DNA of 64,000 nucleotides from Heloderma charlesbogerti (GCA_026122225.1 JANEZZ010001497.1:124001-188000), one strand, 5' to 3'; numbered from the stretch's first letter, positions 1 through 11,210 are shown. Program-made: numbers and translations. Notes: a model not told the origin generated them from the letters alone.

Positions 1-1031
1 ACCACTGAGACTCTCCAGCCAATGCTCTGCCTATAAAATATTTCATAACATCCAAGAATGTATGTAAAAAGGGCAATGGAAATTCTACTTTATGTCCTTC
101 TAGAATTCTCTCACACCTTTGACAACAATGGTGCTGCACAATGTTACATGTCCCGATGGAGCGCCAGGGATGTCGACAACGACCAGGGAAGCACTGCCCT
201 TTTTGAACCTGACATTCCAGGTCAGAACATGGTGGAGTCCTGGCAGATCCTGCTCAAGAGAAAAGAGCATTACAGACGATTCCATTCATGAGGAGCCTTT
301 CCTCAACTTACAGGAAGTGTGTAACTGTGCTTAGCCATTCTCCATCCCCATGAAGTAGGATGGCCAGGTGTCCTCTTTTACAGTCCTCTATTTGAAGGGC
401 TGCTGGAAGACTGTCCTCTATTTTGAAGGCATCCCCTCTTTGAAAGGCTGTCCACTATGAGTCCAGCATAAAAATAAAGAACCATCAGATGGATGAGTTG
501 GGCCTTGAAATTTCCCATCAGCTCTGAGCACCTGGACAGCAGACTGAGCAAGGCACATGGGTTGCCTGGTCACCGTCTTCCACACTATGGTGAAATGTAC
601 TGTATTCCTCTTTGAATTAAAATGATGTGGATATGTTGAACCTCTTTCAGCTTGAGGCCCAAATTCCATTTCAGAGAATCTCTCGAGGGCCATATTCCAG
701 TGGTGGATGGGGCCAAATGCAAAAGGGGTGTGGCCAAAAATATAAAAATACCACCATATTATAGCTTAAAGCCCTTCTGGCCAGTAACTAAGCCTTAGGA
801 GAGGCATTTCAATCTTTTAGAAAGCGGGGGGGGGGGACTGCAAAAAATCCAAGGAATCACCAAATGATCAGTGGTCAGGTGAATGGAGTGTGTGGCCATC
901 TGGGGTGGGGGAGATTGGGACCACAGGCTGGCCGGATTTGGCCCCTGGCCCTGAGGTTATGTACCTGCTTTAAAGAAATGCCTGATGTGCAGGTAGGCTA
1001 TGCTGTGTGAGGTATGATGAGTCCCTGATAC

Positions 1032-1122
1032 AGACTTCCCCAACCTGACACCCTCCAGATGTGACTCCCATAATCCCCAGCCAGCATAGCCAATCTGGAG
1101 GGCACCAGGTTGGGGAAGGCTG
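1032..1122. repeat. Palindromic MITE relic
   Basis: The two ends are near inverted copies (TTCCCCAACCTG at the left, CAGGTTGGGGAA at the right) around a core related to the elements at 2747-2882 and 3589-3704. It is a short decayed hAT-type MITE without coding capacity. Confidence 0.6.
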
Positions 1123-1204
1123 CCTGAATGGGTCAGTACTTAATTCAGTTTCCTCTTTGAATGATGATCACTGATTGGATAGGGAGACATTTTTCTCCCT
1201 CTCT

Positions 1205-1620
1205 CAAAATACTAGAACCCAATGGGGTCATCCAATGAAGCTGGTTGGTGGGAGATTCAGGACAGAGAAAAGGAAGGACTTTTCACACAGCGTATAGTCA
1301 AACAATGGAATTTGCTACCACAGGATGTAGTGATGGCCACCTATTTGGATGGCTTTAATTAAAAAGGGGTTGGACAAATTCCTGGAGGAGAAGGCTATCC
1401 ATGGCTGCTAGTCTTGAGGGCCATGTGCTACCTCCAGTACCAGAGGCAGTGAGCCTATGTACACCAGTTGCTGGGGAACATGGGTGGGAGGGTGCTGTTG
1501 TGCTCATGCCCTGCTTGTGGGTTCCTGGTTGACAACTGGTTGGCCACTGTGTGAACAGAATGCTGGCCTAGATTGACCCTTGATCTGATCCAGCAGGGCC
1601 CTTCTTATGTTCTCATGGAT
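1205..1620 (+). mobile_element. CR1 LINE 3' fragment
   Basis: Shows the far 3' end of CR1 reverse transcriptase and its tail: the stretch around 'ggttggacaaattcctgga' and the end 'tgatccagcagggcccttct'. The same sequence recurs on the minus strand at 30612-30905, 40735-41290, 46128-46192 and 59315-59560. It is 5'-truncated, with stops in all frames. Confidence 0.85.
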
Positions 1621-2066
1621 GGTACAAGCCCATTCAATGCCGGGTTGCAGCCAATGAAAATTGGCTGAAGCACAATACGAATTCAGCCATTCTGTCTCCC
1701 TCATAGACTGCATCTATCTATTCACGGCAGCCTGGTGGCCTGATTGGCTAGTGCTGTATGCTCATCTCAGAACCTTGTAGCAGTGAGCATCCTCCCAGGA
1801 CATTTTGTGTTCCACCACCACTGAACTTGCCACAAACTTTTCTTGGTGGATGTAGTAGTACATCACCATATTCTTGGGCTTGACTTCCTTTTGCCTGTTC
1901 GAGGACAAGTTAACGTTTCCCTTTTGGCAGTGATCTGGAGTAAGACTCCAGATCACTGCCGAGCTCTGGGTGACCCAGATTGGCTCAACTACAATATGAA
2001 TACACCATCTCATCTTCCTACTAAACTGTATCTGCCTAATAGAGAGTGAAAATATTTTTCACTAAG

Positions 2067-2146
2067 GGAGCTTCCTGTGTTGAGCAGGGGCTTGGGCTAC
2101 GTGACCTCCAAAGTACTTTCCAACTTTAAAATTCTACGATTCTGTG
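2067..2146 (+). mobile_element. CR1 LINE terminal 3' tail
   Basis: Has the CR1 3' terminus signature: 'gagcaggggcttggg', then 'ctttccaactttaaaattc', then 'tacgattctgtg'. Only about 80 bp remain; matching tails are at 36095-36175 and 49985-50068. Confidence 0.7.
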
Positions 2147-2739
2147 CTTCCTTCTCATCCAGAAGTGTGGGACATCCAAATATGAATGGATTTCTTGCTT
2201 TTTTCATGCATCTTCGTTCTGGTCCCCATCAGAACAGAGAACATGTGCTGAGGCAGTATCCAACCCTGCCTGTCTGTGTGCAGGACCCACCACTGCTTTC
2301 ATCCTGTGCGCGGCCAGCCCCGCCTATTCTGTAGTGCAAGGGGGCCCCACTGCTTGTGCAACAGCCATTTTGCACTTCTGGGGGCAAGCCCTGAAACAAG
2401 TGGAAATGCTCATTTCTGGAGGGGGCAGGTTGGTGGAGCTTCCTTATGTGAATTCCAAAACTGGTGTTTCTGCTCATTTTCAGTTGCCCAGAATGAGCAG
2501 GGGACCCCTTGCACAACAAAATTGGTGATACTGGCTGCATGGGGCTGGTCACCATTGGATACTGCCCCTGATCTCCATCTGTAGAAATGGGGTGAACTAT
2601 GGCCTTTTTTTGCAAGCCAGATGGGTCAGGATGCTCCTAGACAGATGATACCATGGGTCAGGCTGTGTGGGATGCTTGCATTGTTGCTATACGTATGCTT
2701 ATGCCATGAGCCTTTTGAAGCTTTTTGTCCTTGTAACTG

Positions 2740-2889
2740 CTAATGCGGAGATGGGGAACGTGTGTCCCTCCAGATGTGGTTGGACTGCAACTCCCATCAG
2801 CCCTCACCATTGGCTATGCTGGCTAGGGCTGATGGTGTTGTAGTCAACAATGTCTGGGGGGACACACTTCCCCACCCCTGTTCTAATGC
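2740..2889. mobile_element. hAT-type MITE with 8-bp duplication
   Basis: A palindrome-like element (about 2748-2882) with ends related to 'gatggggaac' and 'cttccccaccc'. It is flanked by gctaatgc (2739-2746) and tctaatgc (2882-2889), matching at 7 of 8 positions. An 8-bp duplication fits hAT transposition. No coding capacity. Confidence 0.65.
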
Positions 2890-3149
2890 TTCGTAAATTC
2901 CAATTTCTTTAAATAATTCGACATTATTTGAAAAAGTATTATTCCATGCCCAAGGGTCTTTCTACTCAACCCACCTACGCCACGCTAGGTCATGTTACCC
3001 AATAAGAGAGTTTCCTTTACACAGCATTTCGGGGGCGTGTTTGGAGATTGTAGCTATGGACACCCTCAGCTGCAACGGAGATGGTGGCAGGTGACGGAAG
3101 TATGTATAAACTTTAGGAGACTTCCAATCCCAATAATCATCACAGTCAC

Positions 3150-3420
3150 ACTTTCCATTAAAAACCATGTGCATCATATCAAAACAGTATCATCTTAAAA
3201 ACAATTGTTTCAAAAAGGGTTAAAAAATCAGTGTAGCATAGATCAACCCAAAGGTCACAAACCATGAACAAAACCCAGCATGTTTGCTTTCAGGAGCAGC
3301 AATGTTTTCAGCTGGGTAATAAAAACTGTATAAAGAGGAGACCAAGTGGACTTCCTCTGGTAGGGAGTTCCAAAGGCTTAGTGTCACATCTGCCAAAACT
3401 TCACTCAACACATCACTTCC
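3150..3420 (-). mobile_element. L2/CR1-type LINE C-terminal fragment
   Basis: The minus strand encodes a decayed version of the C-terminal LINE block 'LWNSLPEEVHL', followed by a 3' tail. The same block is seen at 7498-7640 (+), 45808-46098 (-) and 55200-55421 (+). It is 5'-truncated. Confidence 0.65.
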
Positions 3421-3580
3421 ATTCTTATGACAGTCAAAAGAAGGGAATGAAGAGCATTACAAGAATGGGGAGATATATGTGGAAGAAGACATGCTGTAAG
3501 GCAAGGCATTTTCATATTTTGCAACCTGGCTGTGCTAGAAATATTACCTTGTTCTTTTTCTTGATCCTGGTGAAAAATGG

Positions 3581-3712
3581 CTCTAGAGCAGGTGTGGGCA
3601 ACTTGTGGATCTCCAGATGTTTTGGCCTATAGCTCCCATCAGGCCTTGCCAGCATAGCCAATGGTGAGGACTGATGTGAGGGGGGGACAAGTTGCCCACC
3701 CCTGCTCTAGAT
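3581..3712. mobile_element. hAT MITE with clear TIRs and TSD
   Basis: The element (3589-3704) begins CAGGTGTGGGCAAC and ends GTTGCCCACCCCTG, a 14-bp terminal inverted repeat of hAT type (CAGG...CCTG). It is flanked by ctctagag (3581-3588) and ctctagat (3705-3712), a 7-of-8 match. It is non-coding. Confidence 0.8.
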
Positions 3713-3760
3713 CTTGGAGTAAGTTTGATTAGCTGTTACCCAGTTCCACTTATCCCTTAC

Positions 3761-3818
3761 CTGGAGAAGCCAGAGCCATGATCAAGAGGACAGAAAACAG
3801 AAGACAAAGGAGCTTCAT
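3761..3818 (-). CDS. Beta-defensin-like leader exon A (partial gene)
   Basis: The minus strand opens with ATG at 3818 and encodes 19 residues beginning MKLLCLLFSVLLIMALASP, a typical short hydrophobic signal peptide. The exon ends at 3761 with a single G before GTAAGG, a good splice donor in phase 1. Length, phase and the MK-plus-hydrophobic pattern match exon 1 of the complete gene at 42711-44029. I found no six-cysteine second exon between 1 and 3760; it may lie beyond the window or be lost. The family is inferred from exon structure, because a leader alone cannot separate a defensin from another small secreted peptide. Confidence 0.6.
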
Positions 3819-4287
3819 GGTGCCAAAGGAAACTGGCTGTGAATGGAGTGAAGAGGTGGTTGTGGCGAGAGATACTGAGCCTTTTCAAGGATAGCAGTTC
3901 TCTGTACTGGAAACGGCGATGCAAGAAATGATCACTCCTTGGGAATTGTGACACATTCATCTGTTGAAAGCTTGTGGGATGCAAGCTGAAGATACGTTAG
4001 GGTGATCAGTTAGCGAAGGATTGCCTTTCTTTATGTAAGGGAAGGAAGCATTCCAAAGGCAGGCTGTTACCTCTCAGCATAGACAAGGCAAGAGGAAAAC
4101 CTCAAAGGTTTTGGGCACGTGTTTGAGGAAGAGTGGTTGGCAAACTCCAGGCGAGCAAGGAAAAAAAAAATATCTTGCAGGCACCGTTGCTCTTGATCTT
4201 CTAGCTCCATTCTCCTCTGCTAACCACATCCACTTAACACAACTCCTTCCTCTCTGGTGCCATGGCTTTTTTCAGAAGCCAAGATGA
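3819..4287. other. Region upstream of leader exon A
   Basis: Holds the 5' untranslated region and presumed promoter of leader exon A on the minus strand. I see no clear TATA box and no open frame worth reporting. An A-run lies near 4160. Confidence 0.4.
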
Positions 4288-4519
4288 AATTAGTGCCTTG
4301 CATAAGTATTCATCCCCTTTTGAGTTTTCCACATTTTGTTGTGTTACAACCTGGAATTAAGATGGATTCAATTGGCATTTTTACCATTTGATTTACACAA
4401 CATACTTAACACTTGGAAGGTGCAAAATATTTTTAATGTGGCACAAAAGTTAATTAAACAAAAACAAACAGGCATTTGTTGGTTGCATAAATATTCACCC
4501 CCCTGATTCAATACTTGGT

Positions 4520-4647
4520 AGAAGCACCTCTAGCACGCTCCGGGAAAGAGTGCAGGACAGGAAGGCCTGGCGTGCTATGGTCCATGGGGTCACGAAGAGT
4601 CGGACACGACTGAACGAATGAACAACAACAACAGCAGAAGCACCTCT
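4520..4647 (+). mobile_element. BovB/RTE 3' tail with 12-bp TSD
   Basis: A 104-bp BovB 3' end (4532-4635) finishing in (aac)n, inserted in the Tc1 relic. The target 'agaagcacctct' is duplicated exactly at 4520-4531 and 4636-4647, showing target-primed insertion of a strongly 5'-truncated copy. Its sequence matches the tails at 31166-31289 and 44372-44500. Confidence 0.85.
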
Positions 4648-4947
4648 GGCAGCAGTTACAGCTGTGAGTCTTTTGGGGGGAGTCTCTACTAGCTTTGCAC
4701 ATCTGGATCCTGCAATTTTTGCCCATTCTTCTCAGCAAAACTGCTCAAGCTCTGTCAGGTTGGATGGGGATTGTTGGTGAACAGCAATTTCAAGTCTTGC
4801 CACAGATTCTCAATAGGATTGAAGTGGGCCTTTGTGGGCTTTGACTGGGCCTTTCTAAGACATTCAGGTTCTTGTTTCTAAACCACTCCAGTGTAACTTT
4901 GGCTGTGTGTTTAGGGTCATTGTCCGGCTGGAAGGTGAACCTCCGCC

Positions 4948-5674
4948 TAGGGATGGCGGAAAATTCCGCCATGGACCCCAATGAGTCTGGATTCTAAAGA
5001 ATCTGGCCCCCAAGTCCGTGGCAGAATGGCACCACTCACCTTCGCCTCTCTGAGGACCCATCCAGAGCTGGATCCTCCTTGCGGCAATCCTGCGGAGCCG
5101 CTGGCCAGCTCCAGAGCACCAGCGATACGGCTGCCATTGCCATATTGCTGGCTGAGGGGGACTGTCTCCGGACGCAAATGGCATCCAGTATGCCATTTGC
5201 GGCCGTAAAGGTCTTAGATTAAGGTAAATGCAGCCATAAATGGCTGCATTTAGCTTAAACTAAGACCTTTATGGCCGCAAATGGCATAGTGGATGCCATT
5301 TGCAGCCCTGTTTTTTCCCGCGCTATTGCATGAAAAAGCAGGGACACAAATGGCATCCAGTACACTATTTGCAGCCATAAAAGTCTTAGTTGAAGCTAAA
5401 TGCAGCCATTTACTGCTGCATTTACCTTAAAGTAAGACTTTACAGCCGCAGATGGCATACTGGACGCCATTTGCATCCTCAGTCAATCAGCCCAGCCAGC
5501 GATACAGCAATGGCGGCTGTATCGCTGGTGCTTCGGAGCCAGCTGGTGGCTCCACAGAATCACCGTGGAGCAGAGCTGGCCAGCCAGGATTCCAGGGGGG
5601 AGGGATGGATCGCCTCCCCCCCTGCGGACACCCCCCCCCCCCGGAATGGCAGGTAGGCCATCTGCCCATCCCTA
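4948..5674. mobile_element. TA-flanked MITE with nested palindromes
   Basis: The element 4950-5672 starts GGGATGG and ends CCATCCC, with TA on both outer sides (4948-4949 and 5673-5674). Removing it joins the Tc1 relic cleanly. Inside are two palindromic modules: arms 5189-5237 and 5240-5288, and a second module centred near 5413. Both are built from 'tgccatttgc' and 'aaatgcagcc' units. Related modules occur at 11998-12415 and 18890-19165. It has no real coding capacity. The TA target suggests a Tc1/mariner-type or other TA-targeting transposase in trans. Confidence 0.7.
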
Positions 5675-5826
5675 CAGTCCCAGGTTCCTTGCACAGTGAA
5701 AAAGGTCTTCCTCTAGAATTGCCCCATATTTGGCCCCATCCATCTTGCCCTCAATCCTGACCGGTTTCTCAGCCCCTACCGATGAAAAGCATCTCCACAA
5801 CATGCTGCTGCCACCACCATGCTTCA

Positions 5827-7497
5827 CCGCCAGCCCACGTGAGTTTCCTGTCGGCCGTCGCCACCCCCAGCTCCCCCAAGGTCGAGTCCGTCACCTCCAG
5901 AATATCCTCCATCCATCTTGCCCTTGGTCGGCCCCTCTTCCTTTGGCCTTCCACTTTCCCTAGCATCAGCATCTTCTCCAGGGTATCCTGTCTTCTCATG
6001 ATGTGGCCAAAGTACTTCAGTTTTGCCTTTAGTATCATTCCCTCAAGTGAACAGTCTGGCTTGATTTCCTGGAGTATGGACTGGTTTGATCTTCTTGCAG
6101 TCCAAGTTACTCTCAGAATTTTCTTCCAACACCACAGTTCAAAAGCATCTATCTTCCTTCGCTCAGCCTTCCTTATGGTCCAGCTCTCACAGCCATAGGT
6201 TACTATGGGGAATACCATTGCTTTAACTGTGTGGACCTTTGTTGTCAGTGTGATGTCTCTGCTCTTCACTATTTTATCAAGATTTGCCATTGCTCTCCTC
6301 CCAAGAAGTAAATGTCTTCTGATTTCCTAGCTGCAGTCAGCATCTGCAGTAATCTTTGTGCCCAGAAAGACAAAGCCTGTCACTGCCTCCATGGTTTCTC
6401 CCTCTATTTGCCAGTTATCAATCCAGCTGGTTGCCATAATCTTTTTTCTTTTTGAGGTTTAACTGCAACCCAGCTTTTGCACTTTCTTCTTTCACCTTCG
6501 TCATGAGGTTCCTCAGCTCCTCCTCACTTTCAGCCATCAAAGTGGTATCATTTGAATATCGGAGATTGTTAATGTTTCCTCCAGCGATTTTAACTCCAGC
6601 CTTGGCTTCATCAAGCCCAGCATGTCGCATGATGTGTTCTGCATACAGGTTGAATAGATAGGGTGAGAGTATAAAACCCTGCCGTACTCCTTTTCCAATC
6701 TTAAACCAGTCCGTTGTTCCATGGTCTGTTCTTACTGTTGCTACTTGGTCGTTATACAGATTCCTCAGGAGGCAGACAAGATGACTTGGTATCCCCATAG
6801 CACCAAGAACTTGCCACCATTTGTTATGATCCACACAGTCAAAGGCTTTAGAATAGTCAATAAAACAGCAATAGATGTTTTTCTGAAACTCCCTGCCTTT
6901 CTCCATTATCCAGCGGATATTGGCAATTTGGTCTCTAGTTCCTCTGCCTTTTCTAAACCCAGCTTGTACATTTGGCAATTCTCATTCCATGAATTGCTGG
7001 AGTCCACCTTGCAAGTTCTGGAGCATTACCTTACTGGCATGTGAAATACGTGCCACTGTTCGATAGTTTGAATATTCTTTAGGGTTTCCCTTTTTTGGTA
7101 TGGCGATATAAGTTGATTTCTTCCAACCTGGTGGCCATTCTTGTGTTTTCCAGATTTGCTGGCATATGGCATGCATCACCTTGACAGCATCCTCTTGCAA
7201 GATTTTAAACACTTCAGCTGGGATACCGTCGTCTCCTGCTGCCTTGTTATTAGCAATGCTTCTTAAGGCCCATTCAACCTCATTCTTCAGGATGTCTGGC
7301 TTTAACTCACTGACCATACTGTCAAATCTACCCCCGATATTATTATCCTTCCTATACAGATCTTCCATATATTCTTGCCACCTTTTCTTGATCTCTTCTG
7401 CTTCCTTGCCATCTTTGTTTTTGATCATACCCATTTTTGCCTGGAATTTACCTCCGATGTTTCTAATTTGCTGGAAGAGGTCTCTTGTCCTTTCTGT
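5827..7497 (-). pseudogene. BovB/RTE reverse transcriptase, copy 1
   Basis: Read on minus from 7497 to 5827, this is the RT half of a BovB LINE ORF. It has the palm segment FIDYSKAFDCVDHNK (about 6840-6880) and the C-terminal block beginning MANLDKIVKSRD. The catalytic YADD box is changed to YSND near 6550. One in-frame stop separates the 6982-7434 and 6418-6978 segments, and a frameshift lies between 6290 and 6418. The endonuclease domain and 5' end are missing. The 3' end is cut in the Tc1 relic at 5826 without the usual (aac)n tail. It is a dead retrotransposon of a family widespread in squamates. Confidence 0.9.
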
Positions 7498-7640
7498 TCT
7501 GAGGGCCTTCTCAGTGGTGGCCTCCCAACTGTGGAATGATCTCCCTGACGAGGACTGCCTGACACCAACATTGCTAACTTTTTGGCACTAGGTTAAGACC
7601 TATCTTTTTTCTGAGGCATTTGGCAGCATATGATGAGTTT
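7498..7640 (+). mobile_element. L2-type LINE C-terminal fragment
   Basis: The plus strand reads LRAFSVVASQLWNDLPDE, the degenerate C-terminal LINE block that is better preserved at 55200-55421. It abuts the 5'-truncated end of the BovB copy directly. It is followed near 7648 by 'tagggatgtacgg', the terminus of a TAGGGATG-type MITE. Confidence 0.7.
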
Positions 7641-7670
7641 TTAATCAGATAGGGATGTACGGATTTTGCT

Positions 7671-8229
7671 AAATCTGTTCTGTCTCTGTTTTGTGGCTTG
7701 TCAGGCAACTTTCATTCTGGAGTCTGTAGGGATGTGAGGAGTGCATTTAATCTGGTCTGCATTTTCAGGTCTGCCGTTTGCGAACCCAGGAGCTGAGTTT
7801 GTCTGTGCCTGCGTCTTTTCAAGGAGGGAGGGAAATCGCATTGACAGCAAACTGCCTTCAAGGTTTCATTCTGATTTGGAGGTGATGGAGACCGCCTTTC
7901 TCACCCAAGCAGTAGTGCCTTACCTAAAGCAACTCCTTTAAAAAAAAAACCCTCTTAAAGATGACCATGCTAAGCTCTGCACGATGAATTTATTCAGGGA
8001 GGGGGGAAAGGCACTAAATAGCCAGTGAAATCCTAACTTTCAAGGCTTTCTCCTTGTTGGCTGAAAAAGGAGGCTCCCCCATCCACCCAGGGAGCCAATG
8101 TGTTTACCCAATTTGCTTACAGCCAATGTGTTTACTCAGAAGTAAGCACTGCTGTGTTCCGTGGGATCTTGGAGAAGCCTTGTAGAATTTACAGCTCAAG
8201 CCTGTGCATGTCGACTCAAAAGGGTCCTA
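7671..8229. other. No gene recognised; MITE scraps
   Basis: Contains the TAGGGATG-type end near 7710, a short A-run near 7945, and around 8120-8229 a piggyBac-type MITE fragment recognised by 'tttactcagaagtaag'. No coding exon is visible. Confidence 0.4.
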
Positions 8230-8853
8230 TGAGTGGAACACGCTCTTTGTTCGTTGGCTAGCTGGACAATGGATCACACTAGACACAGGTAAGACTTCTG
8301 GATCAAAAAGCACTTTATTGCATGGCCAGCAAGGCACTCTGTCAGCAAAAGGGCAGAGAGCCCAGAACATTCAGCGGGGCAGACTTTTATACAGGGAACT
8401 ACGTCACATATAGGGAAGAACTCTAGCCATGTTCTACTAGACACATTACTTGGAGGCATACACATACTCTGTTATCTGGAATGAAGCTGGACGTTCCCTC
8501 TCAAGGGTAGGGAGACTATGCCAACTGCTGATACTGAGTTGCTACACGGAGTACAATGCTTACCAGCTCGTAGCACAGGCTGTGAGCTTCAACTCTTTAG
8601 GGAGGAACCTACACTCTCTAGCAGTGCCCAGAACAGGCTGCTGACAGCTTACAATCTGCTTTTCACAGACTGTGGGGCCAACAACAGGGTGAGCTAGTGA
8701 ACAAACATGGAGTTACTCTGGTTAAGACTTAACATAAGCACAAGCATCTGTTGGAGACACCTCATGCGGATGCCAATGGCATTCTTATAACTGCGTTACC
8801 ACTCTGGGGTACACATGACACATTAGGGGTGAGGTTAAAGGACTCATTCCACA
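8230..8853 (-). repeat. 3' LTR of an endogenous retrovirus
   Basis: On minus the LTR starts TGTGGAATGAG at 8853, directly after a purine-rich stretch (aaatggaggat), and ends near 8230. It has a TATAAAAG box (plus coordinates about 8383-8390) and an AATAAA signal (about 8312-8317) at sensible spacing for U3-R-U5. The outer boundary is uncertain because it merges into a MITE fragment, and no second LTR was found to confirm it. Confidence 0.7.
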
Positions 8854-8967
8854 ATCCTCCATTTGATCCAAATAGTACTCTTAGTACCCTCTTGGATCAT
8901 GAATAGAACTCTTTAAGTATAGAGTGATGAACTGGACAGCTGACCAGTTCCATATGGGGGGACTCAT

Positions 8968-10191
8968 CTATAGGCATGGCTGCATACTGGCCTGTAGGAA
9001 GTTGACAGTGCTTATATAATGGAGAAATAAGGACAACATTGGAGAATAATGTGAGAAATAATGGAGAAATACACAACATTGCACAAAGCGTGGAATGGCA
9101 ATTACTAACACAAGTAGAATAATCATTGCAATAACTAGTTTTCTTACCCAAGCAGTGGATGGGAGCCAGGAACTTAGCCATTCTCCAAAGGCATATTTGG
9201 ATCCTTCAAGATCTTGTTTATATTGTTCAGGTGGTGCAAGATGTCAGGTTGGTTATCTGTTATTTGAGGACAACATTTATTCCCAATTAAACCACACACA
9301 CCTCCTTGCGAGGCTAGGAGGTAGTCTAGAGCCAGCCTGTCTGCAAAGCTACCAAGAGTACCTCTGCTAGCTCACTGGAGAGGGACCTGGTACTGTAATT
9401 GTGACACTTTCATTAATGAATTGAGTGAGAGATTCAGATAGAGCACAGATGTCAGCATAATTCTTTGCAACTCCATTTGTAGGTATGAGGCCACAACTAA
9501 ACCCAGCCCAACTGCGTGTATTGCGTTGGCGGCCCCGGGGGAGCTCTGTGACAATTTGCATACCTGGCACAACAAGCCCTGGGGCACATTGCCATGGAGT
9601 ATTTAAAGATGGGAGTGCAAGTGTTGCTGTGCGCCCACATAACCACCAAACTCTTGCTGGCAGCCTCAAAGTGGAAATAGTGTTATTCTGTGTAAAGGGA
9701 TACAAGAGGTTATGAGAAACAATTGCCCAACCGCTAACCATATCTGCCACGACTTCTGTAGAAAAATCGGCTTCTATAGTCCAGTTTTTCCCATCAAACT
9801 GAAGTGGTATGTTACAACTGTGGTGGTGTATGTTTGACTGGTTAGTGGGGAGGTAGGTAACACAAAAGGGGGCAACAACTTCACCACTTAAGGACAGTCT
9901 GGTCTGGCCATTCATATCAGGGGATGTCAAGTTTAGTTGTCGTGCTTGTGCCAATGGGGAAATGCTCATTGGGACACCAACTAGAGGGGCTCCACCATGG
10001 TTATGAGTAGGGGTGTGAGCACAGATGTAACAGGGGTGGGTGATTTTAGCAGCTACAACTCTCAATAAATGTAAATATGTGTTTGGACCCCAACTCCCAG
10101 GGATTGGTTCAGGTGTTGCGGTGACCGCTAGTTTTTCAAATTTGCCTGGGATGCCCATATTTATAGGTGGGAAAGTAGTTTGGGAGCCCAT
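8968..10191 (-). pseudogene. env: Endogenous retroviral env, frame-broken
   Basis: The surface-subunit region is an open frame of 274 codons (10191 to 9367) with several N-glycosylation sites, a WWLC motif and an arginine-rich stretch near codon 225 that may mark the subunit boundary. The frame then closes. The transmembrane ectodomain follows in another frame, with the CX6CC motif at 9270-9296 preceded by the conserved segment typical of gammaretrovirus-like envelopes. The membrane-spanning segment (about 9040-9130) returns to the first frame and ends at 8968. At least two frameshifts and a stop break the gene, so no full-length product is possible. Upstream are integrase remains and downstream an LTR, the order expected in a provirus. 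Confidence 0.8.
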
Positions 10192-10434
10192 TTTTTATTC
10201 AACTTTTTAATTACATCTTGCACCCAGGGGCTCCTTGGGTTGGTGCAAATAACCCTATTCTTTTTTGTAATTAATAACACGGCTTTCTCTTCTCTGCAGA
10301 AGGTATACTCATAACTTTGGAATATTCTGAGAGGAATGGGTTTGGTTACAAAAGAAGGGCATTGTATCTTACAGTTAGTAACTGCACGTGGTTGACCACG
10401 GACTAAACTTGTTGGGTACGGTAAAGAAACATGC

Positions 10435-11210
10435 TCAGGACAAGCGCCGTAATTTCAGTTTGAGTCCATCTAGGTGTGTTGCTTGCCATGATGCGGCACG
10501 CCTCTCGTCTGCTTCTGGCACACCTTTGCCACAGTCAGGTGGCTTAGTGCAGCTCCTGTGAAGTCCGTTGTCTGCTTCAAGTTCCCCTGTTCTCTGGTCA
10601 GGGGAAGTGCTGCTTGATCCTGTGATGTCAGCCTCTTCTGGCCCCGACTCCGCTGGGCTGTCTGTCTCAGCTGCTCTGGCGGCAGCACAGTGGGAGTAAT
10701 GGATCCAGGAATCTCGACCTGCTTCCTTGAGAGCGGTGTGTGAGACGAGAAGGACATGGTACGGGCCTTTCCACCATTCCTTAATGCCATCTGCTATCCA
10801 GGCCCTCACATACACTCGATCACCTGGCTGGAACTTGTGAGCTGGAATGTCTAGCGGTAGGGGTTGGGAATCTACCACATATGCCCTAAGATGAAGAAAC
10901 TGCTGCTGTAACTCATAAACATATTCAGTTAGTTCCTCATCCCCACCTAGAAGGGATGCATGGGGTTGACCATATTCCTGGGAAACAGGTGGTGGTCTTG
11001 CAAACAGGATTTCATAAGGAGACAGTCCTAAAGTTTGGCGAGGTGCTGTCCGGATTGACTGTAAAGCTAATGGTAAGGCTTTTATCCATGTCAGCTGCCC
11101 TTAAGAACAGATTTTAGAAATCTTTTGCTTAAGAGAGGCATTCATTCTTTCTACTTGCCCAGATGACTGCAGGTGATAGGGAGTTACGAAGTCACCACAC
11201 AATGTTTAAG
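10435..11210 (-). pseudogene. pol: Endogenous retroviral integrase C-terminal region
   Basis: On minus, the sequence shows the end of the integrase core (the SSGQVERMN motif near 11150), then a [15 protein letters not shown] segment, then the C-terminal domain ([11 protein letters not shown] and WKGPY, about 10740-10830). These are hallmarks of gammaretrovirus-like integrases. A stop codon lies near 11103. Protease, reverse transcriptase, gag and the 5' LTR are absent from the window: homology fades near 11210, so the provirus is 5'-truncated or rearranged. Confidence 0.85.

Larger units (their letters stand above)
4288..5826 (-). mobile_element. Tc1-like transposon relic, twice interrupted
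   Basis: The left end 'agtgccttgcataagtattc' is the usual terminal sequence of vertebrate Tc1-like elements. On the minus strand around 4880-4925 the frame reads PDNDPKHTA followed by a W-rich segment, the conserved DDE block of Tc1 transposases. A short block just upstream in gene order (5770-5826) resembles the usual GGGS segment of the same enzyme. The copy is split by a BovB tail (4532-4635) and a palindromic MITE (4950-5672). It stops at 5826, where BovB sequence begins without a duplication, so a rearrangement removed the rest. Frames are broken and it is inactive. Confidence 0.8.

Noticed and set aside
1..1031. Small frames at 58-334 and 418-693
   Set aside because: No domain, no splice context; the interval shows no repeat I can name apart from a G-run at 826-836.
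1925..1959. Short perfect inverted repeat (gcagtgatctggagt)
   Set aside because: Only 16-bp arms without flanking duplication; could be a terminator-like chance or a MITE scrap.
2995..3177. Cys-containing minus frame below leader exon A
   Set aside because: The CC pair lies in a frame closed by two stops; other cysteines are in another frame.
5769..6290. Last 25 codons of the BovB frame as part of the protein
   Set aside because: They are Tc1 sequence read in a chance frame past the BovB break at 5827.
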